Both the position numbers and the translations under genes were made by a program. A stretch of 39,155 nucleotides of DNA from Zelonia costaricensis (lineage: Eukaryota > Euglenozoa > Kinetoplastea > Trypanosomatida > Trypanosomatidae). Shown here in pieces: positions 1 through 9,025 of the stretch. Every line of letters begins with the position of its first letter. Position 1 is the stretch's first letter. Location: contig JASAOO010003308.1 in assembly GCA_030849075.1 (NCBI GenBank), positions 1-39,155 of the forward strand, in the 5' to 3' direction. The notes beneath the pieces were generated by a model that saw only the letters and a list, made by a program, of their open reading frames with translations, made no database searches and was not told the DNA's origin.

Positions 1-208
1 TCACTTTCGGTTTTCCCTTTGCGTGTCTTATCCACTTAGGATTACTATCGACGCAACCTGCCGCGTCCACTCTTGTGTGTGTGTGTATTTGTTTGTGTGC
101 GAACGTTCGAGTTTGAGTACCGTGGATTTGCTGACTATCGCCAACATCCCCACTCGATCCGACCCGACTTCTTACCGATATCCGCACCGTGCCACCAAGA
201 GAGCCGCA

Positions 209-229
209 CCTCTTCTCCCTCCTCTCCAG
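209..229 (+). promoter_or_regulatory. Probable spliced-leader acceptor of the AlaX-like gene
   Basis: A nearly pure pyrimidine tract (209-227) runs directly into AG at 228-229, the usual trans-splice signal of kinetoplastids. It would leave a 5' UTR of about 97 nt before the ATG at 327. A second C/T tract (about 281-320) lies closer to the ATG but has no AG between it and the start codon. Inferred from sequence pattern only. Confidence 0.55.
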
Positions 230-230
230 C

Positions 231-250
231 GTGTGTGTGTGTGTGTGTGT
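231..250 (+). repeat. (GT)10 microsatellite inside the predicted 5' UTR
   Basis: A perfect GT dinucleotide run begins one base after the predicted acceptor AG at 228-229. If that acceptor is used, the repeat sits at the very start of the mature leader of the AlaX-like mRNA. Similar GT/CA runs occur in nearly every spacer of the window. Confidence 0.8.
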
Positions 251-326
251 CCGTGTGCGTAGGGTGCTCCCCCGGAAAAGCACGCACTCCCCCCCCCTCC
301 TTCCCCTCCTCATCCCTCCATCCGCG

Positions 327-1778
327 ATGTCCGCTGCAGTCTCTGTGCGCGTCGGGGAGCTCGCCTGCCAGCGCAACTCCTTCCTGCGCGAGCTCACCGC
401 CACCGTCATGTCCTGCGAGCCGGCCAAGGCGGGCGGCGGCAAGAAGAAGGTCAAGGACGACGCCCCCGCGTACGACGTCGTGCTGAGCGACTCCGTCCTC
501 TTTCCCGAGGGCGGCGGTCAGCCGTGCGACTACGGCACGCTGCAGCTCGTGCCAGGCTCGGCGGACGGCGACGACAGCAGCGCGGCCGGCGCACCGCTGA
601 CCATCACGAGTGTGCGGCGGGTCGGCGACACGTGCGTGCTGACCAGCCCCGCCCCCCTACCAGTAGGGGCAGCCGTCCACCAAGTCGTTGACTGGCCCCG
701 GCGTATCGACCACATGCAGCATCACACCGGGCAGCACCTGCTTACTGCGGTGGTGGAGCGGGCGGACACGCTGCACCTGCCCACCCTCAGCTGGTCCCTC
801 ACCCATCCATTCTGCTTCATCCAACTCGACGTTGGTGCCCATGGAAGTGACCCCGACTCGCCCTACTACCCGCACATCACCAAGGACAAGAAGATCTCGG
901 ACGCAATGGTGGCCAGGATTGAGCGGCTGTGCAACGAGGCCATCGCCGGCAGCACCGCCGTCCGCTGCGACGTCTTCGAGAGCCGCGAGGCGTACCAGCT
1001 GGAGCAGGAGCGGCCTCGGCAGGCAGTGGCGGAGAGCGGCGGTGAAGAGGCGTTCCGCAGTCGCGGGATCCCCGCTGACGTCACTGGGCCCATTCGAATC
1101 ATCACCCTCGATGAAGTTGACAGCTGCACGTGCTGCGGCACCCACCTCCACACGCTGGCGCAGCTGCAGGCCATGTATCTGCTCCACCAGGAGGTGAAGG
1201 GGTCCACCGTGAAGCTGTACTTCATCACAGGCGAGCGGGCGGCGCAACAGTTCCACGACATGTACCAGCGGGAGCGGCAGTTGATGCCGGAGCTGGGCGG
1301 CAGTCGCCCTGAGGACTTCGTCGCCGTCGTGCAGCGCCGCTCGAGGGACGCCACGGATCTCGAAAAGATCGCAAAGCGCTGGACTCAAGAGCTGGCCGGC
1401 ATCGAGGCGCAGCGCATTGCCGCCGGAGTTGCTGAAGGCACGGCGATGGTGGTGGTGCCGCTGCGCCGTGACGACGTCGACCTCGACTTCTTCAACGAGG
1501 TGCGTGCGAGGCTGGATGCGGCTGGACTGCGCCGTGTGATTCTCGTGTCTGCCTGGGCCGCGGACCGCTGTGTGGCGGGGCCGCTAGCTGCGGCGAAGGA
1601 TGTGGCTGGCCAGGTGTTCATCACTGGCGGCGAGTCGCCGACGGACATGGAGCCGGCGGTGCAGCTGGCCAAGGAGGCGCTGGTGGGGCTGAAGGGCGGC
1701 ACCTCGAAGTTCGGCTTCCGCGCCAAGGGCAGCCTCAAGGAGTGGGACGCTCTCGTAAAGCGCCTGCAGGAGCTGTGA
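327..1778 (+). CDS. AlaX/AARSD1-type alanyl-tRNA editing protein
   Basis: The product is 483 aa and resembles the free-standing editing hydrolases related to the alanyl-tRNA synthetase editing domain (AlaX, animal AARSD1). These deacylate Ser- or Gly-mischarged tRNA-Ala. Visible hallmarks are FPEGGGQP near residues 59-66, the zinc-binding HHTGQH at 132-137 (H133 and H137), and the second half of the zinc site, C269-x3-H273, in TCCGTHLHTL. All expected metal ligands are present, so the enzyme looks active. It is somewhat longer than human AARSD1 because of an N-terminal lysine-rich insert (about residues 34-46), a loop near 78-90 and a C-terminal extension. The frame is open upstream to 189, but the ATG at 327 is chosen because the first conserved motif follows at the usual distance and the predicted splice acceptor lies at 229. 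No clear targeting signal is seen, so the cytosol is likely. First gene in the window, followed by a long gene-free spacer. Confidence 0.9.
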   Translation: MSAAVSVRVGELACQRNSFLRELTATVMSCEPAKAGGGKKKVKDDAPAYDVVLSDSVLFPEGGGQPCDYGTLQLVPGSADGDDSSAAGAPLTITSVRRVGDTCVLTSPAPLPVGAAVHQVVDWPRRIDHMQHHTGQHLLTAVVERADTLHLPTLSWSLTHPFCFIQLDVGAHGSDPDSPYYPHITKDKKISDAMVARIERLCNEAIAGSTAVRCDVFESREAYQLEQERPRQAVAESGGEEAFRSRGIPADVTGPIRIITLDEVDSCTCCGTHLHTLAQLQAMYLLHQEVKGSTVKLYFITGERAAQQFHDMYQRERQLMPELGGSRPEDFVAVVQRRSRDATDLEKIAKRWTQELAGIEAQRIAAGVAEGTAMVVVPLRRDDVDLDFFNEVRARLDAAGLRRVILVSAWAADRCVAGPLAAAKDVAGQVFITGGESPTDMEPAVQLAKEALVGLKGGTSKFGFRAKGSLKEWDALVKRLQEL

Positions 1779-2499
1779 GGGGAGCCGCCTACGCCTGCGC
1801 AAGAAACGGGAGCGGGGTGCGTGCGTGGAAGGAGCATCAGTCTCCCGTCACCGCGCACCAGCTGGCAGGTGCCTGTGGAGCTCAGTCATGCCAGCCGCGT
1901 GAAGGGTACGGGAGCGTTGCCCTCCCTTCTCCGCGTCACAAGCCGTGCGACACGCGCGTCCATCACATGACAGCTGCTCGTGAATGTGCTTGCGCAAGAA
2001 CGGAAAAACGACCATTCATGCGTGCACGCCCTTTGTGTGTGTGTGTGTGTACGTTGGCGGTTGGACAACGCCGCCTGCTGTCCTCATCGCCGATGCACCT
2101 GTGGATGCGAAGACGGCCGCCGCGAACTGCGGGTGCCACAATCGCGCGACACCTGCGCCATGTCAGCGACGCCACTGCCGTCTTCCCTCCCCTTCTTTTC
2201 TGGCGCAGACGCAGGGCGGCATTCGACCGCGGGGTCGTCACCGTGGCCACGGCGCATTGCATCGCCACATGTAGGATGCCGACGCACCTTCGCGGCGCAC
2301 CTCAAAACTCAACTCCCTTGTTCCCCTTCCCTTTCCCGTTGCTCCTCCTTCGACGCCTCCTCTGCCGCAGCCACACGCCCCCTCGTGCTTCCCGATTTCG
2401 CTCCCTCTCCACTGCGTTCCTCGCCTCCACACGGCTCTTTTACGTTCCTGCGTCTGCTTCGCCTCCATCCCCCACCCCACCCCACCCCCCCCCCCCAAG

Positions 2500-2606
2500 A
2501 AGCCCTCCCCCCCCCTCCTCATCATCTCCCTCTACCCTAATTGACGCCNAAGCCCTTCCCCCCCCCCCCCTCCTCCTCATCATCTCCCTCTACCCTAATT
2601 GACGCC
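2500..2606 (+). repeat. Imperfect direct duplication around a single N
   Basis: Positions 2500-2548 and 2550-2606 are two copies of one sequence: AGCCCT, a C run, TCCTC, then the same approximately 30-base C/T-rich segment ending in TTGACGCC. One undetermined base at 2549 separates them. The copies differ mainly in C-run length. This is what results when two contig ends that overlap across a homopolymer are joined with a placeholder instead of being merged. A real tandem duplication is possible but less likely. Confidence 0.75.
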
Positions 2607-4668
2607 AAGATGGAGCTTGCGCCCTCTGCCTGCAGTCGCGTGCTCGGCAAGAGAAAAAAAAAGGGAGAGAGAGGGCATTAAGCATGCAACGGCAAGCTGC
2701 CCCAGTGCGCAGCGCTCACGAACTCCTTCCCGAATGGTGGAGAGAAAGAGTGCGAGTGCGGACGGCACGCTTTTGCCCACCTCATCAATAGCTTCTCTTC
2801 TATCGTATGTGTGTGTGTGCCGCAGTGTGTGTATGCGTACACCGCTGTTTACGTCATCTACGTGTTGTGACCTCCTCTTCTTTTTTTTGTTTTACGTATG
2901 TCTGCGAGTTTGTGTATGTGTGTGGGTGTGTGTGTTTGCTTTGGTGTTGAAGTCCCTTTCAAGGACCTCACGACCAGAGGTACCCTCCACCCGGCACACG
3001 GGCCTCTTCCCCCCATTCCCCCGGCGATGCGGAGAAATGAAGAAGGAGGACGGGGCTGATGTGCAGGGTGCACAAGGAGTACCGAAGGGGCCCAGTCGGT
3101 CCCCCATTCCATCCCCCCCCCCTCCCTAACCCCCTTCCCGTCTCCCCTGATGTTCGTGATTGCATCTCTTCTAGGTTGTCGTCTCTTCCCTTTTCTTTCC
3201 GTTTTCTCTTCACCCCCTATCCCCCCCCCCCCTATCCCCCGTCTCGAGTGCGCTGCCGTCTTCTTTCCCGTCTCCTGTGTTTCCCCCCCCCCCCTCCACC
3301 GCCTCTTCTTCCGTCCCACTCTTGTCTGCGCTGCCGCCCGGCGGCCCCGTCGCCTCCCTCAACCCCACCGCCCCTTCTGCCCTCGAAACGCATCACGCCC
3401 CAGCCCGTGGCCTCCTTCTCGCATACCCGCCGCACTCCCCCCATCCTTCCTTCCCCCCCCCCCGGAAGGACATACTCGAGCACCTCCACGCAGTGGGACG
3501 TGATCAGGTGCGAGAGATGGTAACCGGTGTGTCGGTGTGTGTGGCTGCAGGTATGTGCGTGAGCGTGAATGTGTGTGCGCGTGCAGGCTGGGGGAGGGGG
3601 GAAGGGGGAGCTGCGAGTGCACGCGGGCGTCTTTCCCTTCCTTCCTTCCTTCCTTTTCTCTCATGTGTTTCGCCTCGGCCAGAGAGGACCGCGACTCTCT
3701 CTCTCCTGCACACAAACACACACGCAGACGCAAGCACACGTCGTCCGCCCAGGACGTCTTCGCGGTAATCGCGAGGTCGCCTAACACGAGCACGACTACA
3801 TCCATTGGAGAGCCCACGTAGCACAGGCAAATGAGAAGCCTCGTGCAGTGCCTTCTCTCTCCTTCTTCCGTCACACGACAAGGATGGACCTATTACTGCA
3901 TGCAATGGGGGGGGCCAACGATGACCACCGATCGTTTGTGTTGTCGTTCGTTTGCTCGCTTTCTTGTCCTACCGTCAACCTCCGTCCCTTCGCATCAATC
4001 CCCTTCTCCCTAACACGCGCTCTGCACGCGCGCCGACACCGCGTCGTCGGGGAAAACGGGATCGACGCTGCTTCCAGAGTCTCGAATGGACTGCCGCATG
4101 CAGCAGGCTGCCCCGAGGCAGGCGCACGGCGAGGTGGATCGACTTGATACACAGTCTCCGGCGCACGTCACGGGAAAGTCCTCCACTCCCCTCTGGGCGT
4201 GGAGGGCCCGTCTTCCCTCAATGTCTCTCTCTCTCCTAGTTTCTTTCTTGCCCTACCCGTATCCTCTTTTTGCTTTCCCTCCCTCCTACGCAACCTGCGC
4301 TTACCCACGCACACACCCGCCGACCCACACACCCACCCACACACATGCCCGTACGCATAAGTCCTTCCAGATCCACACAAAAACACAACCAGACGAAGAG
4401 GCGGACAACCGGAAAGGGGGCTACTGAGGTGCGCACTCTCCCTCACCTCCCATCACCACCACACTCGCCTCAGTCCAACGCTGGAGAGCGGGCTGCCTTC
4501 TCCCGATCGGCCCTCGCCTCCCCATCCCCTCCTTCTCCATCCCGCCTGCCACGCGCCACCTCGCGCTTTCTTTTCCTTTCCTCAGTGCGTGTGCGTTTGT
4601 TGCCTCTCCGACGTGCAGCTTCTTCCTTTCCTTTTGCAGTCTTCTCCCATTGTTGCGCAGTGTTCCTC

Positions 4669-4705
<37 letters not shown>

Positions 4706-4740
4706 ATGTGTGTGCGTGTGTATGTGTATGTCTGTGCGTG
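4669..4740 (+). repeat. Compound (TG)n/(TATG)n microsatellite
   Basis: A pure TG run (about 4669-4694) grades into TG mixed with TATG and TGCG units to about 4740. It lies just upstream of the pyrimidine tract for the F-box-like gene. Read in frame it adds a V/C-rich peptide to the F-box frame, which is why the upstream in-frame starts were not chosen. Confidence 0.8.
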
Positions 4741-4760
4741 TCTGCATACGCCTTAGCGTC

Positions 4761-4795
4761 TCCTATTCCTCGCTTGCTCCGTTTGTTGCCTTCAG
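4761..4795 (+). promoter_or_regulatory. Probable spliced-leader acceptor of the F-box-like gene
   Basis: A C/T-rich tract from about 4761 to 4793 ends at AG 4794-4795, 74 nt before the ATG at 4869. A second candidate is the pyrimidine tract 4810-4838 with AG at 4853-4854, which would leave only 14 nt of leader. Which one is used cannot be decided from sequence. Confidence 0.45.
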
Positions 4796-4868
4796 TACCC
4801 CTCTCCCCCACACCTTTCTTTTCTCCCCGTCATCTCACGCCTCGGCGGCCGCAGCTTGCCAATCGCAA

Positions 4869-7800
4869 ATGCGCAGTCGCGAGACCCACCGCACCTGTGC
4901 TGCCTCGCCGGGAGAGGTGAACGTGACGACGTCTGCGCACCCAGACCTGCAGGCCCCGCCCCACAACGGTGCCACCCGGCCCCCGTACAACGGGACTGCG
5001 GCCGTACGGGCGCGTCCGGCGCGCGGCCTGCTCGCTCTCGACGATGACGTCTTCCACTACGTCTGCGCCTTTGTTCCCCTGCACGACCTGCTGCGCGGCC
5101 TCGCGCTCGTCAGCCGCGAGGTGTGGCAGCGCGTCTCCGCCAACCACGCCCTGTGGCAGCAGCTGTGGATGCGCTACCTGCATCACTTCTGCGTCTCCCT
5201 CATCCCAGCGGCAACGTCGCGGTCGGCTGCGGTGTGTGCCGGCGATGTGCCCAGCATGCTGCACCCCTCCACGCTGGCGGTCGATCACTATCACAACCGC
5301 CGCCGCGACACCTCGTGGAACCTCTTCCACTTTCATCACTCCACCGAGGCCAGGCCACACGCCGTGCAGCTGGAGTCGCTCTGTGTCATGCGCGAGGACG
5401 TGGCCGACCCGTGCGCGGCCTCCGTCAGCAGCCCAGGCCCAACCGCACCTGCAGCCGGAGCGTCGCCGATGGTGGCCGCCACCGGCCCGGAGGTGCACGC
5501 GGAGCTCCTGCGCTTCGCCCAGGCCTGCGCGACGCAGACGGTCGCCCGCAATCTGACACACACCACCACCGCAGCCGCCACCTCGTCCTCGACGTCGCGC
5601 TCTCCCGCATCGGCTGGTACGCCGGCCACGAGGGCGGCAGCGGTGCAGTCGCCGCTATTCCGCGACAGGGGCCACCCGCGGCGCGTCCGCAAGCACCAGC
5701 AGCGCCACATCAACCGCCTCAAGCGCGTCCTGCACTTCCTTCTCTCCGCGGACGGGCGACGGCCGCAGTTCCACGATGGGCTCTGGACGGCCACGCACGA
5801 AGCGGAACTTGCCTACCTGCGTCGTACACGCGAAGGCAGCGACGCGGCGTCGGACGCAGACGCGGCGCGGCACGAGCACGTGAGGCCGCCGACGCGGAAG
5901 CGTCCGCCGCACCGCAGCGGCCCAGGCCAGAACGAGCCCGCCGGTCTGTCCACATCGGCATCTGCGAAAGTGTCGTCGCCCCATGCCTTGCCCCCGCCGG
6001 CGCGACTGCGGCCCATGAGTTGGCTGGACAGCGACGCGGCTTCTGTGAAGATCCTCCTCTTCGACGACGACACGCGCTCCGTCGGCGATGCCGCGGCCGT
6101 GCACGCGGAGCGGGCGAAGCTGCTCGCCTCCCTGGCGGACAACTGGCGCACCGCCTACGCGGCGCACTTCTACCCGTGCCCAACAGACGGCAAGGACCCC
6201 GGCAGCGCCGCCCCGCCCGGCCCGTCGCCGACGCCGCAGACGAGGACCGCGACGTCGCTGGGGGCGAGTGTCGTGGGAATGCCATCGGTGACCCTGGCAG
6301 ACCGCACGCCCCGCACCCCGGTGCCCCCGCCAGCGCCCGCTCCTCTGCCGTCCGCGCCGGTCGCGCAATCGGCCGCAGCCCTCAGCAGCGGCCACGCGGG
6401 GTGGGAGCAGGTCTACCGGCGCTTCCGCGATGAACGCAGCGGGCCTGAGCGTCGCCGCAACTCCGCAGGCAGCGGCGACGACGGCGGCGCGCTTGACGAT
6501 GCGGCCCCGCTGCCGTCCTCCAGCAGCCCGCTCTTTGACCTGCACCTACTCGGCTACACGAAGCGCAAGCAGGTGTACGCGGCGATGCTGGCCAGCACCG
6601 TCGAGGTGCCGGAGGGCATGGGCGCGTTCTTCGCCACGTGCGTCTCAGAGGCCTTCCTGCGCTGGTGGTGCTCGCGAAGTCGACGGCTGCGGGCCACCGG
6701 GGGCCCGCCAGGCTCCCTCTCCGCCTCCGCCTCTCTCGGCAACACAGGCGGCAGTCGGCGACACCAGCAGCCGCAGCCACCACCACCGCTGCCGCAGTAC
6801 CCGCGAAGGTCGCTGGCCATGCGGCCCTTCCATGCAACCGGCGGTGGCGAGTCGGCGCTGCCGCACTTCTTGTGGGTCGTGCGAGCCGCTCTCCTTCGCA
6901 GCGGTGCGGCGCAGCCCGCCCACAACCCGCTGCGTGGACCGGTCCCGGGTGCGGAGAACTCCGTCGCGTACAGCTCCTCGTATTCGGACGTGACGACGAC
7001 CTCCAGCAACAGCGACGAGGACGTGGTGGAGGTGGAGGCGGTGGAGGGGGACGCCAGCGAGGCCGCGGCAGGCGCGTTCGCCACGTCCCCCGTGTCGACC
7101 TCGTCCATTGTCTTCGTTGACGACGCCGGTGACGAGGGCGGCGGCGGCAGCGCGGCGGCGGCGGCGGAGACGGAGACAGAGGCGACGACGGCAGCAGTGC
7201 CAACCCAGCCGTCCCCGCCGCCGTCGTGTGGCGACCCCGTGGCGCTGCTCTTCCCGCTCCCCCACATGCTCGGGTACTGGTTCATGATGCACCACGTTTC
7301 CTTCTACAACTACCAGGTGTACCGCCGGACGTGGGGCGACCAGGACCTGACCATCGCCGTGTGCAGCCGCATCCTCAGCCCGACGGGACACAGCGTCGAG
7401 TGCCGACTCTTCTACTCCCTGCGCTGCGCCACCTTCCCGCGCATGTTCACCAAGATGATGTTCACGCCAGGCGTGCTGCCGTCCCTGACGCTGCAGGGCA
7501 AGATGACGGAGCGGTCGCCGTACCACTCAGACTCGGACCGCACGTCCTCCGCCTCCTCCACGACATCCACGAGCAACAGCGGCGACAGCAACAGCGGCTT
7601 CTCCGCGACCGCGCAGGACGATCCCTTCACGCCGGCGTCGCAGGGCGGCGGCGGCGGCGGCTCCTTCGGCTCCGCCTCCGCCTCCACGACCGGCAAGCCG
7701 GTGGACAGCCGCCAGATCTACGACCTTTTCTGGACCGGCTTTGGGCGGGTGGAGGTGGAGTGCGGGCCGACCATCTCCCGCTCCAACCTCGTCCGTCTCC

Positions 7801-8327
7801 GCATCGCCCTCGGGCTTCCGGCCGACTTCCCGATGGGGCTGCTGTGGAACGTCGTCATGTTTGCCTCCGGTCTCGGGCCGCGCATCTTGAAGGAGCACCG
7901 CCACTCGCTGCACTTCAACTACACCAAGACCTTCACCGACGTCGTTGCGGAGGAGTTCGGCGAGCTCGAGTGCTACGGGCTGGGGGCGCACCCACCACAC
8001 AGGCGCAACGACGCCGTGGCCATGGTGAACCCGCTCGACATCGAGGCTGCGGAAATGCGAGAAAGGCACATGATGGAGGCCATGGCACGTGTCGTGACTC
8101 AGGAGCTCGCAGGGTTGGGTGGGACTAGAGGCACCCCCACCAACGAGGGCGGTGCGGGAGTGTTGGGCCGCCGCCCGGACTCCGCCAATAGCTCCGGTTG
8201 GACCGGCACCTCGCCCACCTCAGCGACCTCGTACGGCTCGTGGAACATTGACTCGGAGTTCAGCAGCGCAGAGGGCGCGTACGCGTCGGGCCACCTCAGC
8301 GACATCTCCTCCTCGGGGTACCTTTGA
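4869..8327 (+). CDS. F-box-like protein with low-complexity linkers and a conserved-looking C-terminal domain
   Basis: The product is 1152 aa. Residues about 54-103 look like an F-box: LLALDDDVFHYVCAFVPLHD, then an L/V-rich helix, then NHALWQQLWMRYL. F-boxes recruit clients to SCF ubiquitin ligases by binding Skp1. The middle (about residues 180-790) is low complexity, rich in P, S, A, T and R, with an acidic Ser/Asp/Glu stretch around 705-740. A well-ordered segment follows at about 799-1039, starting HMLGYWFMMHHVSFYNYQVY and containing VECGPTISRSNLVRLRIALG; I do not recognise this fold. The tail is Ser/Gly-rich. The start at 4869 is chosen because everything upstream in frame is translated microsatellite. 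No transmembrane helix or signal peptide is seen. The role as ubiquitin-ligase adaptor is inferred from the F-box-like segment alone. Confidence 0.75.
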   Translation: MRSRETHRTCAASPGEVNVTTSAHPDLQAPPHNGATRPPYNGTAAVRARPARGLLALDDDVFHYVCAFVPLHDLLRGLALVSREVWQRVSANHALWQQLWMRYLHHFCVSLIPAATSRSAAVCAGDVPSMLHPSTLAVDHYHNRRRDTSWNLFHFHHSTEARPHAVQLESLCVMREDVADPCAASVSSPGPTAPAAGASPMVAATGPEVHAELLRFAQACATQTVARNLTHTTTAAATSSSTSRSPASAGTPATRAAAVQSPLFRDRGHPRRVRKHQQRHINRLKRVLHFLLSADGRRPQFHDGLWTATHEAELAYLRRTREGSDAASDADAARHEHVRPPTRKRPPHRSGPGQNEPAGLSTSASAKVSSPHALPPPARLRPMSWLDSDAASVKILLFDDDTRSVGDAAAVHAERAKLLASLADNWRTAYAAHFYPCPTDGKDPGSAAPPGPSPTPQTRTATSLGASVVGMPSVTLADRTPRTPVPPPAPAPLPSAPVAQSAAALSSGHAGWEQVYRRFRDERSGPERRRNSAGSGDDGGALDDAAPLPSSSSPLFDLHLLGYTKRKQVYAAMLASTVEVPEGMGAFFATCVSEAFLRWWCSRSRRLRATGGPPGSLSASASLGNTGGSRRHQQPQPPPPLPQYPRRSLAMRPFHATGGGESALPHFLWVVRAALLRSGAAQPAHNPLRGPVPGAENSVAYSSSYSDVTTTSSNSDEDVVEVEAVEGDASEAAAGAFATSPVSTSSIVFVDDAGDEGGGGSAAAAAETETEATTAAVPTQPSPPPSCGDPVALLFPLPHMLGYWFMMHHVSFYNYQVYRRTWGDQDLTIAVCSRILSPTGHSVECRLFYSLRCATFPRMFTKMMFTPGVLPSLTLQGKMTERSPYHSDSDRTSSASSTTSTSNSGDSNSGFSATAQDDPFTPASQGGGGGGSFGSASASTTGKPVDSRQIYDLFWTGFGRVEVECGPTISRSNLVRLRIALGLPADFPMGLLWNVVMFASGLGPRILKEHRHSLHFNYTKTFTDVVAEEFGELECYGLGAHPPHRRNDAVAMVNPLDIEAAEMRERHMMEAMARVVTQELAGLGGTRGTPTNEGGAGVLGRRPDSANSSGWTGTSPTSATSYGSWNIDSEFSSAEGAYASGHLSDISSSGYL

Positions 8328-9025
8328 TCGGGGATGGGGAGGGCGGAGAAAGTTGGAGCGGGTACACCCGGCCCCGGGCAAGGTCGGTGTGTGAGGGTGC
8401 AGACGCGCACGAGGCACCCCCCCCCCGCCGCTGTCGCCGCTATCCATTTCGAGCGAAACGACGGGAGAGAAGACAAGAGAAAAGATGGATCGTGCTTCCC
8501 GTCTCCTGGAGGTGCCGCCGCCGCCGCTGCTGCTGCTGCTGCTGCTCATCCTTTTATTTGAGCTTAGCCTCTTTCCCGCCATCACTGACGACGCAGCGGT
8601 GGATGTGGCGCACACGCAGCATCACCGAGGCGCCACCCGCGCGCCTCCGCTCTTCTTTCCTTCCCCCCCCACCACCACCTCTCACCCACTGTCTGTGGGT
8701 GTGTCTGTATGCTCGCCTGCTTGGCTCCGCTGTGGGCTCGCTCCGCCAGCAAAGCACGCGGGACGTCCGTGTTGAAGTAGACGTGCGCCCCTTGCCCTAT
8801 CGATGCCCTCACCTACCCCAATTCCCACCCTTGCCCCCTCTGCACCCTCTGCGCACGACAGTGCGGCCAGCAACTGGAACCCCCTTCCACACCTCGCTGC
8901 ACCTCCCATCGCTGCATGGTAGCACGCGGGGAGGTAAACTCCACACCAACACACGCACACATACGCTCCCTTTCCGACACGTAGCGCTTACGAGCATCCT
9001 TTCTTGTACTGCAACGCCCTCTCGC
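8328..9025 (+). other. Spacer between the F-box-like and giant-protein genes
   Basis: About 700 bp with no recognisable gene. It contains a short GCC/GCT trinucleotide run (about 8511-8546), a C/T tract near 8650-8692, and a possible trans-splice acceptor (tract about 8964-8975, AG at 8983-8984) 41 nt before the ATG at 9026. The reading frame of the downstream gene stays open across this spacer, which is common in GC-rich DNA and not evidence of translation. Confidence 0.55.

Larger units (their letters stand above)
1779..4868 (+). other. Long intergenic spacer (3.1 kb), no gene seen
   Basis: The spacer holds the 3' UTR of the AlaX-like gene and the 5' region of the F-box-like gene. Long open frames exist on both strands but read as low-complexity P/S/R/C-rich peptides from C/T and GT tracts, with no recognisable domain. 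Contents include (GT)n near 2034-2050, several C8-C14 runs (about 2485-2496, 2560-2573, 3220-3235, 3281-3293), and an unresolved base at 2549. It is the longest spacer in the plus-strand unit, so a small undetected gene or non-coding RNA cannot be excluded. Confidence 0.6.

Noticed and set aside
1742..2602. Plus-strand frame overlapping the end of the AlaX-like gene
   Set aside because: Crosses C/T tracts and the N position, with low-complexity P/S/R content; not coding.
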